A stretch of 49,153 bases of DNA from Streptomyces sp. B93. Lineage in GTDB: Bacteria; Actinomycetota; Actinomycetes; Streptomycetales; Streptomycetaceae. The translations under genes and the position numbers were made by a program. Location of the stretch: contig NZ_JAGPXL010000047.1 in NCBI RefSeq assembly GCF_018070565.1, positions 1 to 49,153 of the forward strand, written 5' to 3'. The notes beneath the pieces were generated by a model. That model was given only the letters and a program-made list of their open reading frames with translations, ran no database searches and had not been told where the DNA came from. Positions 33,637 to 42,691 of the stretch are shown one piece after another (positions within the stretch are counted from its first letter, which is position 1; each line of letters starts with the position of its first letter).

Positions 33637-34395
33637 TCAGAGGAGGGCGCCGCCGGAGACCTCGATGCGCTGGGCGGTCATCCAGCGCAGGCCCTCCGAC
33701 GCCAGTGTGGCGACGGCGTCGCCGATCTCCTCGGGTTCGCCGACGCGGCCGAGCGCGGTCTGCCCGGCCAGACCCTGGCGCATACCGGCGTCATCCCGCA
33801 TGGCACCGCCGTTGAAGTCGGTGGCGGTCGGCCCCGGGGCGATGGAGTTGACCCGGATACCTCGGGGGCCAAGCTCTGCGGCCAAAGTGCGGCTCAGGGC
33901 CTCGACGGCGGCCTTCGAGGCAGAGTAGACCGAGGTCGCGGGGCTGGCGTGGCGAGTCAAAGACGATGAGACGTTGATGACGCGGGCGCCTTTCGCCAGC
34001 ATCGGCACAAGCGACTGGATGAGGAAGAACGTGCCCCGCACGTTCGTGCCGAATACCGTGTCGAAGTCGTCGGCCGTGACAGCTTCCAGGGGGCCGAAGA
34101 CACCCACCCCCGCGTTGTTGACCATGATATCGAGCCGCGAAGCCCCCCAGCGCTCAAGCAGTGCGCTCAGCTCGGAAGTGAAGGCTCCGAAAGAGGAGAC
34201 GTCGCTGATATCTAGACGCATGACAGCGGCGGTCCCACCCGTAGCGTGCACGTGCTGCGCCGTCTTCTCGGCCCCGGCCGCATCACCGCGATGAGTGACC
34301 ACGACCCGCACCCCGCGCGCCGCCAACGCAAGAGCTGTACTCCGGCCCAGACCGCGGTTGGCACCGGTCACCAAAGCGATCCTGTCGGCTGTCAT
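33637..34395 (-). CDS. Short-chain dehydrogenase/reductase (SDR)
   Basis: This 252-residue classical SDR has cofactor motif TGANRGLGRS (10-19), NNAGVGVFG, active-site Ser in VINVSSSLTRHA, YSASK (Tyr and Lys of the catalytic tetrad) and PGPTATDF. Arg in THRGDAAG after the second strand suggests NADPH preference. The likely substrate is a small ketone or aldehyde, as for FabG-like stress- or xenobiotic-responsive SDRs. It is divergent from a TetR gene with two palindromes between them, so it is probably that repressor's target. Confidence 0.87.
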   Translation of the reverse strand: MTADRIALVTGANRGLGRSTALALAARGVRVVVTHRGDAAGAEKTAQHVHATGGTAAVMRLDISDVSSFGAFTSELSALLERWGASRLDIMVNNAGVGVFGPLEAVTADDFDTVFGTNVRGTFFLIQSLVPMLAKGARVINVSSSLTRHASPATSVYSASKAAVEALSRTLAAELGPRGIRVNSIAPGPTATDFNGGAMRDDAGMRQGLAGQTALGRVGEPEEIGDAVATLASEGLRWMTAQRIEVSGGALL

Positions 34396-34449
34396 CCGCT
34401 ACTCCCTCATCACGTGGCACCAAAGAGACATCGGGCACCGCCATCGGAT

Positions 34450-34467
34450 GCGAGTCGCTCGACTCGC
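34450..34467. promoter_or_regulatory. TetR operator, copy 1
   Basis: The palindrome GCGAGTCG-CT-CGACTCGC lies 55 nt upstream of the SDR start. The same half-site recurs in copy 2, 32 nt away, in the shared SDR/TetR promoter region. Confidence 0.65.
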
Positions 34468-34498
34468 CTTTCCATTGCAGCGTAGGCAACCCCAAAGA

Positions 34499-34518
34499 GG
34501 CGAGTCAAGTGACTCGCC
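34499..34518. promoter_or_regulatory. TetR operator, copy 2
   Basis: The palindrome GGCGAGTCA-AG-TGACTCGCC has perfect 9-bp arms and lies 25 nt before the TetR start. Half-site GCGAGTC is shared with copy 1; centres of the two sites are 50 bp apart. Confidence 0.7.
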
Positions 34519-34542
34519 TCGGATCTGGGGCATACTGCACAC

Positions 34543-35178
34543 ATGGCAGCAGAGCTCTCCGCACACCACCGCCGTCTCGCCCAGCAAAAGCGTGAGGCGA
34601 TCATCTCCGCAGCCACGGACCTCTTCCTGAACCACGGCTACGACGGAACATCCCTCGCCCGCATCGCCGAAGGGGCGGCCGTCTCGAAGTCCACCCTGTT
34701 CAAGCAGTTCCCCACCAAGGCAGCCCTCTTCGAGGCCATCGTCACCGAGTCATGGCAGCGTGACGCCACCGGCGCCGTCGCGCGACCTCAGGCCGGAGAC
34801 CTGCGTTCCGGCCTGACCTCCATCGGCCACCGCTACGCCGACCTGATCGGCCGGCCCAGCATGACAGCCCTCTTCCGCATCGTCATCGCCGAGCTGCCTC
34901 GCTTCCCCGAACTGGGACGGATGCAGTTCCAGCTCGGCAAGCTGCCCTACTTCACCTCTGTCCAGCGCTACCTGGAGTCGGAACACGAGGCTGGCAACGC
35001 CGACGTTTCGGACGCCGAGAGCGCCGCCAACCAGTTCCTCGGGATGATCGCCAATTACGTCCTGTGGCCCCGCATGCTGCTGACCGACTGGAACCCCACA
35101 ACCTCCGACATCCGCTACGCCGTCGAGCAAGCGGTAGAGACCACGCTCGCCCGGTACGCCTCCGATCGACCGGCCTGA
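34543..35178 (+). CDS. TetR-family transcriptional repressor
   Basis: This 211-residue regulator has an N-terminal HTH (REAIISAATDLFLNHGYDGTSLARIAEGAAVSKSTLFKQFPTKAALFEAIV, about 17-67) and a helical ligand domain of the AcrR C-terminal type (FRIVIAELPRFPELGRMQF). The divergent SDR gene and two operator-like palindromes just upstream suggest autoregulation and repression of the SDR, released by a small hydrophobic ligand. The start ATG at 34543 fits the conserved N-terminus and no alternative is needed. Confidence 0.87.
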   Translation: MAAELSAHHRRLAQQKREAIISAATDLFLNHGYDGTSLARIAEGAAVSKSTLFKQFPTKAALFEAIVTESWQRDATGAVARPQAGDLRSGLTSIGHRYADLIGRPSMTALFRIVIAELPRFPELGRMQFQLGKLPYFTSVQRYLESEHEAGNADVSDAESAANQFLGMIANYVLWPRMLLTDWNPTTSDIRYAVEQAVETTLARYASDRPA

Positions 35179-35258
35179 TCCAAGGGCTGGAATTTGTGGG
35201 CCGCCGCCCTGCGCGGTAGGGCCCGTGGCGGAGTCGCGAGCGCGTTGGAGCCCCGTAG

Positions 35259-36251
35259 CCGTCGTCAAACGATGGCACCCGCGAAGAGAATCTGCGCTGG
35301 TACGACGCGCAGATCGCCGCCGAGGCCGACGAGGAGCGGCTGAAGCACCTGTGCGAGGGACGGGCGTACTGTGCGGCGGGGCACCCCGTCGACGCCCGCG
35401 AGGGGGCACTGCGCTCCTATGACGCAGTCCGCGCCCAGCTTCCCGTCCTGCTCGAACTGCTCGACGACCAGGACCCGGAGATCCGCACCAAGACCGCGTA
35501 CCTCCTCGGCTGGTTCCCCGACGGGGCCGACGCCACCCTGCTCCCATTGCTGGCCTGCCTTGACGGCGAGCGGGACCCAGTCTGCGTCGCCACGGTCCTC
35601 GTCTCGGTCGGGCTGATCGCCGACCACGACCCGGACGGCCGACTGCGGCATCACCTCGACCACGAGCACCCCTTGCCGCGCTGGGCCGCCGCAACCGCCC
35701 TGGCCCGCTTGCTGGTCGCACACCCGGCCACCGCATCCGGCCTGCCGCCGGCGGAGCGCATTGCCGCCGAGCTGGCGGCCTTCGGCGCCGGGCCGGCCCC
35801 CGAGACCGCCACCGCCCACCACGCGGGCGACCTGCACAGCTACACCGTCCGCAGCCTGCTGCACCTGATGGGCGCTGCCGAGGACCCGGACGGGGTCCTC
35901 CTGGAGATCGTCCGTGCCCTGCCTCGTATCAAGGAGACCGGAGTCGTGCCCCGCCCGCTGGCGGTTCGCGCCGAGAACCTGCTGGAAGCCCTGTTCGACC
36001 CCGCGGACACCGTACCGGTGTTCGCCGAGCTCTCCCCTGGGCGCCGGGAGTTGCTGAGGGTCCTGGCCGAGCTGCTGACCGCCGCGGACTTCCAGCCCGT
36101 GCCGTTCGGCTCCGACCTCCACGAGCGGTTCACCCAGTACGGCGTCCCCGGTACCCGCCCCGCCCTACGCGCCTACGTGGGACTGTCCACCGAGGGTGAG
36201 GACCCGAGCGCTCCCCTCCCCGACCCCTGGGCACCGTTCCGCAACCACTGA
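35259..36251 (+). pseudogene. HEAT-repeat protein, 5'-truncated
   Basis: An open frame begins right after a TAG at 35256-35258 with no plausible start codon. It enters in mid-protein: ENLRWYDAQIAAEADEERLK, then YDAVRAQLPVLLELLDDQDP-EIRTKTAYLLGWFPD, RWAAATALARLLVAHPA and further helix pairs to a stop at 36251. The paired-helix Asp-Pro-Glu-(I/V)-R pattern is that of HEAT/armadillo repeats. Intact relatives have an extra N-terminal half starting near ELYGNIxHQGTxYEATAYAVPFL, absent here. An internal TTG at 35547 could at best give a shorter product. Function is unknown; such proteins are often protein-binding scaffolds. Confidence 0.6.
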
Positions 36252-36264
36252 TCCCACCGCCCCT

Positions 36265-37059
36265 CACCGAGCGCCGACCGCTGGCCGAGATCGCCGTCGT
36301 CCTCGCAGGCAGTGCCCTCCTGCCCGCTCACAGCCGGGTGCTGGTGTAGGGGACGCTCGCCATGGCCTACCTCGCCGGGTGCGCCGCCATGATCGTCACG
36401 TCACCGCCCGCCCGGGTGGCGGCCACCCTCACCATCACCGACGCGCTCACCGAGCGGTTCGGACTCCTCGTCATCATCATGCTCGGCGAAACCGTCAAAG
36501 GCGTCGTCGACGGTCTGGCTGGCGCGCCTGGCGCTCTTTCCATCACGACCGGACTCGTCGCCGTCGTGGTCGGATTCGGGGCGTGGTGGACGTACTTCGA
36601 CTTCGCCGGACACCGCCGGCCCAGAGCGACCCCCCTGGCCACCGTGCAGTGGATCCTCACCCACCTGCCGCTGGCAGGGGCGATGACCGCCATGGCCGCC
36701 GCGATGCCCACGCTCGTCGAGTACGCACACGACAGCCGCACACCCGCCGCGGCCGCCTGGGTGCTGTGCGGGAGTGTCGCCGTCGTGCTGTGCGCCACGA
36801 TGGTGCTCGTGGTCGGCCTGCAGGCCTGGGACGAGACCCCCGGCCTCTACCGGCCGCTCGCCCGCACCAGCGTCGTGGTGGCCGTCATCGTCGTGGTCCT
36901 CGGTACCATCATCCCGCTCCGCTGCTGCTCGCCCTCGCGCTCGTGCTTCTCCTCGGCGTCCCCTGGGGCTTCGCCGTGGCGTACAGCGTCGCCCGAAAGG
37001 AACCGGACGGCCTCACACGGGAGGAACCGGAGCGGGAGCGGCATGCCCCGCCCTGCTGA
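36265..37059 (+). pseudogene. LtrA-like (low temperature requirement A) membrane protein, decayed
   Basis: The fragment encodes six or so membrane helices of an LtrA-family protein, with its signature RFGLLVIIMLGETVKGVVDGL (about 36455-36520) and WWTYFDFAG. It is 5'-truncated (first visible LTERRPLAEIAVVLAGSALL), carries an in-frame TAG at 36347-36349 where the sense codon was probably TGG, and shifts frame near 36915, after which LLLALALVLLLGVPWGFAVAY continues to a stop at 37059. Three separate lesions make it a pseudogene. A frame from ATG 36362 stays open to 37207 but its end is not native sequence. Confidence 0.62.
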
Positions 37060-37281
37060 CAGACCTGCGGGGCGGATCGCCGGCAGGGCTAGGGAGGCCG
37101 GGCGCGGCTCGGTCCGGTCGGCCATCAGCCGTCATTCGGCGCACAGCCACCCGCCGTCGGCGTTCCTTGACACGTCCGCCGAGAGTGAGCGGATGGAGGC
37201 GATGTGACCTGCCGCCCCCGGCGCCGGGAACCGGTGCCGAATGGGCCTCGAGGCGGGCCCGAAACATGCGCCCAAGGGGTG

Positions 37282-38034
37282 TCAGACGGCGGTGCGGCCA
37301 CCGTCCACGGGCAGAAGCACGCCCTGTACGAAGCTTGCGGCGGCGCTTGCGAGGTAGAGGACGGCGGAGGCGATTTCCTCGGGTGTCGCAGGGCGGCCGA
37401 CCGGTGCCTGTGCGGCGAGGGCGTCGAGGTCCTCGCCCATGAGGGCTGTGCCCTCTGTGCGGGTCGGGCCGACGCCGACGGCGTTGACGCGAACCCCGTG
37501 GGGGCCGTATTCGGCGGCCCACGCTTTGGTCAGCAGGTTGACTGCCGCCTTGCTGGATCCGTACAGCGACATCCCCGGCACACCGTACGACGCGACCTGT
37601 GTGCTGATGTTCACGATGACTCCCTCGCCGCGCTCGGCCATCGCCGGTGCCAGCTCGGCGACGAGGAAGAACTTCGCCTTCACATTGAGGTCGTAGACGG
37701 CGTCGAACTCTTCCTCGGTCACCTCGTGGGTGGGCCGGAACGGGTATGCACCCGCGTTGTTGACGAGGATGTCCACCCGGCCTCCGCCTGCCTGGCGGGC
37801 GCGCTGTGCCAGTGACCGTGCGGATGCGGCGTTGCGCAGGTCGGCCGCGAGGAAGTCGGCTTTTCCGCCACGTGCGCGGATCGCGGCCACTGTTTCCTCG
37901 CCGCGTGCGGTGTTGCGGCCCGCCACGAGGACGTGAGCGCCGTGTTCGGCAAGCGTCGCCGCGGTCGCCGCGCCGATGCCGCTGGTTGCTCCGGTCACGA
38001 GGGCTACGCTGCCGTTCAAGAGGGGGGAAGTCAT
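37282..38034 (-). CDS. SDR-family oxidoreductase
   Basis: This 250-residue classical SDR has TGATSGIGAA (15-24), LVNNAGAYPF, VIVNISTQVASYG with the catalytic Ser, YGSSKAAVN with Tyr and Lys, and VGPTRTEG. Arg in VAGRNTARGEE points to NADP(H). The C-terminal GVLLPVDGGRTAV is the standard end. AAAGGA 8 nt before the ATG is the ribosome site. It is the last gene of a minus-strand group with a second SDR, a mycothiol-dependent isomerase-like gene and a diketone-hydrolase-like gene. Confidence 0.87.
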   Translation of the reverse strand: MTSPLLNGSVALVTGATSGIGAATAATLAEHGAHVLVAGRNTARGEETVAAIRARGGKADFLAADLRNAASARSLAQRARQAGGGRVDILVNNAGAYPFRPTHEVTEEEFDAVYDLNVKAKFFLVAELAPAMAERGEGVIVNISTQVASYGVPGMSLYGSSKAAVNLLTKAWAAEYGPHGVRVNAVGVGPTRTEGTALMGEDLDALAAQAPVGRPATPEEIASAVLYLASAAASFVQGVLLPVDGGRTAV

Positions 38035-38181
38035 CGCATGTCCTTTCGGATTGGGGTCGGTGTTTCAGGGGTTGCGCGGAGAGGGAGCGGCGAGCGCTGG
38101 ACGGCCCCGCACGGGCGCACGGCAGCCGTGACCGTTGCCGGGTCTGGAGCTCGGGCGGCAGTGCGTGCCGCTGCCGGTGGG

Positions 38182-38889
38182 TCAGCCGGTGCTCGCGCCG
38201 CCGTCAACGCGCAGGATTTGACCAGTGATGTGTGCCGCTTCCTGCGAGAGCAGGAAGCACACGGCCGCGGCGATGTCGTCCGGCCGGCCCAGCCGCCCGG
38301 AGGGTATGCCGGCGAGGTAGCGCTGCTCCGAGGGGGACCCGGCAGGATTGTTGGCACGGAACAGTTCCGTCTCGGTCGGTCCGGGGGCAACGGCGTTGAC
38401 GGTCACTCCCGTCGTGGCCAGCTCGCCCGCCCAGGCTCGGGTGCAAAAGTCCAGCGCCGCTTTGGCCGCTCCGTAAGCCGTGCGTTCCGGTTTGCCCACG
38501 GTGACCAGGCTGGTGATGTTCACGATGCGGCCCCAACCGTGCGCGGTCATGGCTGGCAGGGCGGCCTGGACCACCTGGACGGCGACCCGCACGGTCATGT
38601 CGTAGACCGCGTGCAGATCGTCCAGCTCGACTTCGTGTACGGATGCGGGTCGAACCAGACCGACATTGTTGACCACGGCGTCGACGGGGCCCTGGGCGAG
38701 GACAGCCCGAAGGGCTGCGTCTGTGGCTGCCCGATCGGACAAGTCGACCTCGTGGAAGTCCCCGGGGAAGGCGTTGGTCGAGGTCCGAGCGAGGCCGATG
38801 GGCCGATGTCCCTGACGGGCCAGGCGTTCGGCCACGGCCAGGCCGATGCCGCGTGAGGCTCCCGTGATGAGCACGCGTCGAGAGGCCAT
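38182..38889 (-). CDS. SDR-family oxidoreductase
   Basis: This 235-residue classical SDR has TGASRGIGLA (9-18), VVNNVGLVRPASV (NNxG), IVNITSLVTVG with catalytic Ser, YGAAKAALD with Tyr/Lys, PGPTETELF and RVDGGAST. The ATG at 38889 with AAGGA about 9 nt upstream gives the typical family N-terminus; upstream in-frame codons are not conserved. It lies 126 nt after the isomerase-like gene and 147 nt before the next SDR, both on the same strand. The pair may oxidise and reduce successive alcohol or ketone groups of one alicyclic substrate. Confidence 0.87.
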   Translation of the reverse strand: MASRRVLITGASRGIGLAVAERLARQGHRPIGLARTSTNAFPGDFHEVDLSDRAATDAALRAVLAQGPVDAVVNNVGLVRPASVHEVELDDLHAVYDMTVRVAVQVVQAALPAMTAHGWGRIVNITSLVTVGKPERTAYGAAKAALDFCTRAWAGELATTGVTVNAVAPGPTETELFRANNPAGSPSEQRYLAGIPSGRLGRPDDIAAAVCFLLSQEAAHITGQILRVDGGASTG

Positions 38890-39015
38890 GGTGGGAAGAG
38901 GTCCTTTCTCGTCCCCGCATCCCAGGGCGGTTGCTCCTGCGGTGCGGGGAGGGGAGGGGCGAAGGCCACGGGTGGCCGATGCCATGGGGCTATCGGCCAC
39001 CTGGGCCGGGCGAGG

Positions 39016-39837
39016 TCAGAATCCGGGGAAGAGGGCCGTCAGGTCGGTCAGGGTGACGGCGCCGCTCACCTGGACTTCGTCCGTGGGCTGGTGGCGGCCG
39101 TAGACGAGACGCAGCACAGCCTCCGCTGCGCCCGTGACGGAGCCGGCCGGTTCGGCCGGCTCACACGGGTACAGGTGCAGCTCGGCACCGAGGTCCAGCA
39201 GCACGGTCCGGGCCGGGCTGGTCAGGGCGATGGTGAGCTGTGCCGGAGCGAGCCGGGCGAGAGTGGTGGCGTCACGGAAGCGGGTGGCGACCAGGTCCAG
39301 CCGCTCCCACAACAGATCCACCTCTCCCACCGGAATCGTCGCGCCCGGAGTGAGGGCGGCTTCGATGTCCCAGGCGTGGACTGAGTGCTCCGAGAGCCGG
39401 TACCCGGCGTAGGCGGGAAGGTTGAGCAGGCCGGCGAAGTACGGAACACGCACCCGCATCTGCTGGGACATGTCGAGCGAGCCCAGAAGCTGCAGGTGTC
39501 GCGTATCAGCTTCCTGCCACGCCTCCCGCTGCGCCAGCGGTGGCAACGTGTTCCACCGCTGCCACACCGGCTCCAGGTCCTCCCGTACCGGCCCCCTCTC
39601 ATCGCCCGCGATGCCACGCTCAAGCAGGCCGGTGGAGATCTCGGCGGCGCTGCCGACATGGGACAACACCTGCGCAATGCTCCACCCGGCGGCCATCGAG
39701 GGCTGTTTCAGCTCCCGCTCGGACAGGGAGGCAACGGTGTCGGCCAGGCGGCGGGAGCTTGTGTGGAGGGCTTCGAGCCAGACCTGCAGGCTGCCGGCCC
39801 CGTCGGTGGGGGAGGGTGCCATCACATCCTCGCTCAC
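39016..39837 (-). CDS. Maleylpyruvate-isomerase-family mycothiol-dependent protein
   Basis: This ~273-residue protein has an N-terminal DinB-like four-helix bundle of the MDMPI kind (WLEALHTSSRRLADTVASLSERELKQPSMAAGWSIAQVLSHVGSAAEI, with the metal-binding His of LSHVG; HSVHAWDIEAAL holds another). A C-terminal SCP2-like domain ends in GAVTLTDLTALFPGF. Relatives isomerise maleylpyruvate or conjugate substrates with mycothiol, the actinobacterial thiol. GTG 39837 overlaps the upstream stop (GTGA); ATG 39822 with GAGGA before it is an alternative start. Its operon partners suggest alicyclic or aromatic ring degradation. Confidence 0.78.
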   Translation of the reverse strand: MSEDVMAPSPTDGAGSLQVWLEALHTSSRRLADTVASLSERELKQPSMAAGWSIAQVLSHVGSAAEISTGLLERGIAGDERGPVREDLEPVWQRWNTLPPLAQREAWQEADTRHLQLLGSLDMSQQMRVRVPYFAGLLNLPAYAGYRLSEHSVHAWDIEAALTPGATIPVGEVDLLWERLDLVATRFRDATTLARLAPAQLTIALTSPARTVLLDLGAELHLYPCEPAEPAGSVTGAAEAVLRLVYGRHQPTDEVQVSGAVTLTDLTALFPGF

Positions 39838-40601
39838 TGCTGCTGGTAGGCGAGGTCGGCAGCGGTGAGGCCCTCGAGAGCCATACCGAGCTGAAGACCT
39901 TCGGCCATGCGGCGGCTGATGCGCTGGCGCAGGGTGACGGCGAGATAGCGGGTGAGCAGCTGCGGCTTGGCGGCCAGGTCCTCGGCGAGCTGCTGGGCGC
40001 GGGGCAGGACCTGCTCCAGCGGCAGTACCTCGGCCACCGCGCCCCAGCGCTCGGCCTGCTCGGCCGTGAAGGAGCCCTGCGTCAGGGTCAGATAGCGGGC
40101 CCGGTTGACGCCTAGGGCCTCCTCCCAGGCGATCTGGATGCCGTCCCCGGGGACGATGCCGAAGGTCAGGTGGGGGAAGTCGGAGAAGACGGTCGTGTCG
40201 GCGGCGATGACGACGTCCGCCAGCAGGGCATACTCGCTGTGGACGGACGCGGGACCGTTGACCGCGGCGATGACGGGCATCTCCAGGTCGACCAGGCGCT
40301 GGAGGACGCGGCGGCCCTCGGCGACAGTGCGGTCCCACTGGGCGGGCTTGGTGATGTCGCCCAGGCTGGCGCCGTCGATGTCGGTCATGAACCGGTCACC
40401 GGTGCCGGTCAGCACCAGAACCCGGTTGTCGCGGTCCTCGCCGATCTCGAAGAGAGCACGAGGGAAGTCGGTGTGCGTCTCACCGGTGAAGGTGGCCGGA
40501 CCGTCGTCGGTGTGGAAACGCAGCGTGAGCACGCCCGACTCCGTGCGGCTCATCGCCAGGTTCTTGAACGCGGTGAAGTAGGAAGGGTTCTGCTGGGACA
40601 T
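39834..40601 (-). CDS. Crotonase-superfamily hydrolase resembling 6-oxocamphor hydrolase
   Basis: This 255-residue enoyl-CoA-hydratase-fold protein lacks the usual catalytic Glu pair of hydratases. Instead it shows VHSEYALLADVVIA (His121) and FPHLTFGIVPGDG (His144, Asp153). The His-to-Asp spacing and sequence match 6-oxocamphor hydrolase, whose His122, His145 and Asp154 catalyse retro-Claisen C-C cleavage of a cyclic beta-diketone (family knowledge from memory). NRARYLTLTQGSFTAEQAERWGAV follows as in that enzyme. It leads the minus-strand group. An IS5-family element ends 112 nt upstream of its ATG, between it and a LysR gene. Confidence 0.72.
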   Translation of the reverse strand: MSQQNPSYFTAFKNLAMSRTESGVLTLRFHTDDGPATFTGETHTDFPRALFEIGEDRDNRVLVLTGTGDRFMTDIDGASLGDITKPAQWDRTVAEGRRVLQRLVDLEMPVIAAVNGPASVHSEYALLADVVIAADTTVFSDFPHLTFGIVPGDGIQIAWEEALGVNRARYLTLTQGSFTAEQAERWGAVAEVLPLEQVLPRAQQLAEDLAAKPQLLTRYLAVTLRQRISRRMAEGLQLGMALEGLTAADLAYQQQ

Positions 40602-40713
40602 GGAAGGCTCCTGAAGTGGACTCGGGCGGTCGCTCCGCCCTGTGCCCTACTCAACTCCTGCCGCAGCAGCATGCATAGCGCCTGGCCAGAGGGCTTGCCG
40701 AGGGCTGTCATAA

Positions 40714-41566
40714 GACGCCATCTCATTTGGTGAGTCGGCGATAGCAGATGAGGGTGCAGGCGATGCTGGTGAAGGCCAGGAAGTGCTCGGCTTTGCGCTC
40801 GTAGCGTCGGTGCAGTCGGCGGCATCCTGCGAGCCAGGACATCGTGCGTTCTATCGTCCAGCGGTGGCGGCCCAGGCGAGTCGAGGACTCGATGCCCTTG
40901 CGGGCGATGCGGTGCCTGATGCCTCGCCTGCGTAACCATCGCCGCAGGTGGTCGTAGTCGTATCCCTTGTCGGCGTGGAGCTTTCCCGGTTTGCGCCGCC
41001 GTCGTCCGCGCCGGGAGCGGATCGGCGGTATCCCCTTCACCAGCGGGATCAGCGCCTGACTGTCGTGCAGGTTCGCCCCCGAGATCCCGACGGACAGGGG
41101 CAGACCGGTCCGCTCGGTGATCAGGTGGATCTTCGAGCCGTACTTGCCCCGGTCGACAGGATTCGGACCTGTCAGCTCCCCCTTTTCAGGGCCCGCATGT
41201 TCACCGAGTCGATCGCACAGCGGGACCAGTCCAGCTCGCCGCGGGCACCAAGCTCATCGAGGACCAGGCGGTGGAGTTTTGCCCACACCCGGGCCTTCGA
41301 CCACTCGGAAAAGCGCCGGTGAGCCGTCGCTCCCGATGGCCCGAACGACGCGGACGGCAGCTGCTGCCACGTGCAGCCCGACGTGGCCACGAACACGATT
41401 GCAGCCAACACCTCCCGGTCGCCATGCCGACGCCGACCGCCGCCCTGAGGCCGCGAGGGAGCCTCCGGGACCACCCGCTGGAACAGCTCCCACAACTCAT
41501 CCGGCACCAGCCGCTCAACGATCGAAACCACGACCGATAGGCTACCGATCCAAATGAGATGACGTC
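40714..41566 (-). mobile_element. Complete IS5-family insertion sequence (~853 bp)
   Basis: Imperfect 17-bp terminal inverted repeats (GACGCCATCTCATTTGG at 40714-40730 and the complement of GACGTCATCTCATTTGG at 41550-41566, one mismatch) flank a two-frame transposase. TAA at 40711-40713 and at 41567-41569 is a 3-bp target duplication of the TNA kind known for the IS1031 group of IS5. Intact ends, TSD and frames suggest recent insertion. It sits between a LysR gene and a divergently oriented hydrolase operon. Confidence 0.85.
40723..41531 (-). CDS. IS5-family transposase produced by -1 frameshifting
   Basis: The upstream frame (from about GTG 41531: VSIVERLVPDELWELFQR to AIDSVNMRALKRG) stops at about 41172. 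The downstream frame (ELTGPNPVDRGKYGSKIHLI to CTLICYRRLTK, stop at 40723) is reached by a -1 shift at an A4G5 run (41178-41186 on the complement). Catalytic residues fit DDE: Asp in CAIDSVNM, Asp in HADKGYDYDHLR and Glu in RWTIERTMSWLAG. The fused product is about 269 residues, normal for this group. The stop codon lies inside the left terminal repeat. Confidence 0.85.
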
Positions 41567-41770
41567 TAAGAATGGGTGATGGCGCAGCGCGGGGCATGCC
41601 GCCGCACGGCGCAAGCCCTTACCGGGTTCCCGCGGACCGCCTCAGCGGCGGCCGCACCGCCCTGGACCCGCCCGGAAACCGAAAGCGCCGCGCTGCACGG
41701 ACAGCCACGCCACCATCGGGCCACGCAGCGCGCCTGACCCGCCGCTCGCGGCTCGTGATGCGATAGGGGC

Positions 41771-42691
41771 ATGGAAATCCGAGCGATGCGCGCGTTCGTC
41801 ACCGTGGTGGAAGAAGGCGGCCTGTCGGCGGCGGCACGACGGCTGCACATCAGCCAGCCCGCCCTGTCCCAGACCATGAGCGCCCTGGAACGCGAATTCG
41901 GTCAGCAGCTACTGATCCGCTCCTCCACGGGCGTGCAGGCCACGGACACCGGCCTGCTGCTGCTCGCGGAATCACGTGCCGTACTGGCCCGCTACGACCA
42001 GGCACTCGCGGTCATGACCGCGCGCACCGGGGAGAGCGCGACCACGCTTCGGATCGGCATCCCCCTGGAACTACCCGCGGACCTGCTGTCCAAGGCACTG
42101 CTCGAACTGTCCGCCGCCCACCCCGACACGCGGGTCCAAGCCCGGCACCTGTCCACCTCGGCGCAGGTCACGGAACTGCACCAGGGCAACCTTGAGCTCG
42201 GCCTGCTACGCGAACGCCCCCAGGGGCAGGAACTCGACGCCATGCTGGTCGTCGAGGAGCGCCTGGGTGTTCTGCTCGCGGCCGAGCGGGCCGCGGAGCT
42301 GGCCGGCCCCGACGGCATCCGCCTGGACGCGCTGAACGCACTCGCCTGGGTCGGTTTCCCCCGTTCCGGCAGCCCCGCCTGGTACGACGAACTCACCGCC
42401 ATCCTGCGCAGCCACGGTATCGACCCAGGCCCACAGGTCCCCGACGGACAGCCACTGATCGCCGAGGTCAAACTCGCCTCCGTCAGCGCCGGACACGCCT
42501 TCACCCTGGCACCCCCAGGCTGGTCCCAGCCCCTGCCCGACTTCGTCACCTGGTTCCCGCTGGTAGGTCACCCCATCGTCCGGCGCACCTGGGCTGTGTG
42601 GAACGCAGGCTCTCGCCGCCGCGATCTCGGCCATCTGGTGGCGGCCCTGGACCAGCCCGCCAGGAAAGCGGCGCCCGACGCGACGCTCTGA
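41771..42691 (+). CDS. LysR-family transcriptional regulator
   Basis: This 306-residue LTTR has an N-terminal winged HTH (MEIRAMRAFVTVVEEGGLSAAARRLHISQPALSQTMSALEREFG, residues 1-44) and a periplasmic-binding-like effector domain (TLRIGIPLELPADLLSKALLELSAAHPDTRVQ). LTTRs usually activate a divergent operon in response to its substrate. The divergent hydrolase operon lies on the other side of the IS5 element, so it was probably the target before insertion. The 200 nt between the IS and this gene contain no other gene, and 42692-42970 after it holds nothing recognisable. Confidence 0.86.
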   Translation: MEIRAMRAFVTVVEEGGLSAAARRLHISQPALSQTMSALEREFGQQLLIRSSTGVQATDTGLLLLAESRAVLARYDQALAVMTARTGESATTLRIGIPLELPADLLSKALLELSAAHPDTRVQARHLSTSAQVTELHQGNLELGLLRERPQGQELDAMLVVEERLGVLLAAERAAELAGPDGIRLDALNALAWVGFPRSGSPAWYDELTAILRSHGIDPGPQVPDGQPLIAEVKLASVSAGHAFTLAPPGWSQPLPDFVTWFPLVGHPIVRRTWAVWNAGSRRRDLGHLVAALDQPARKAAPDATL

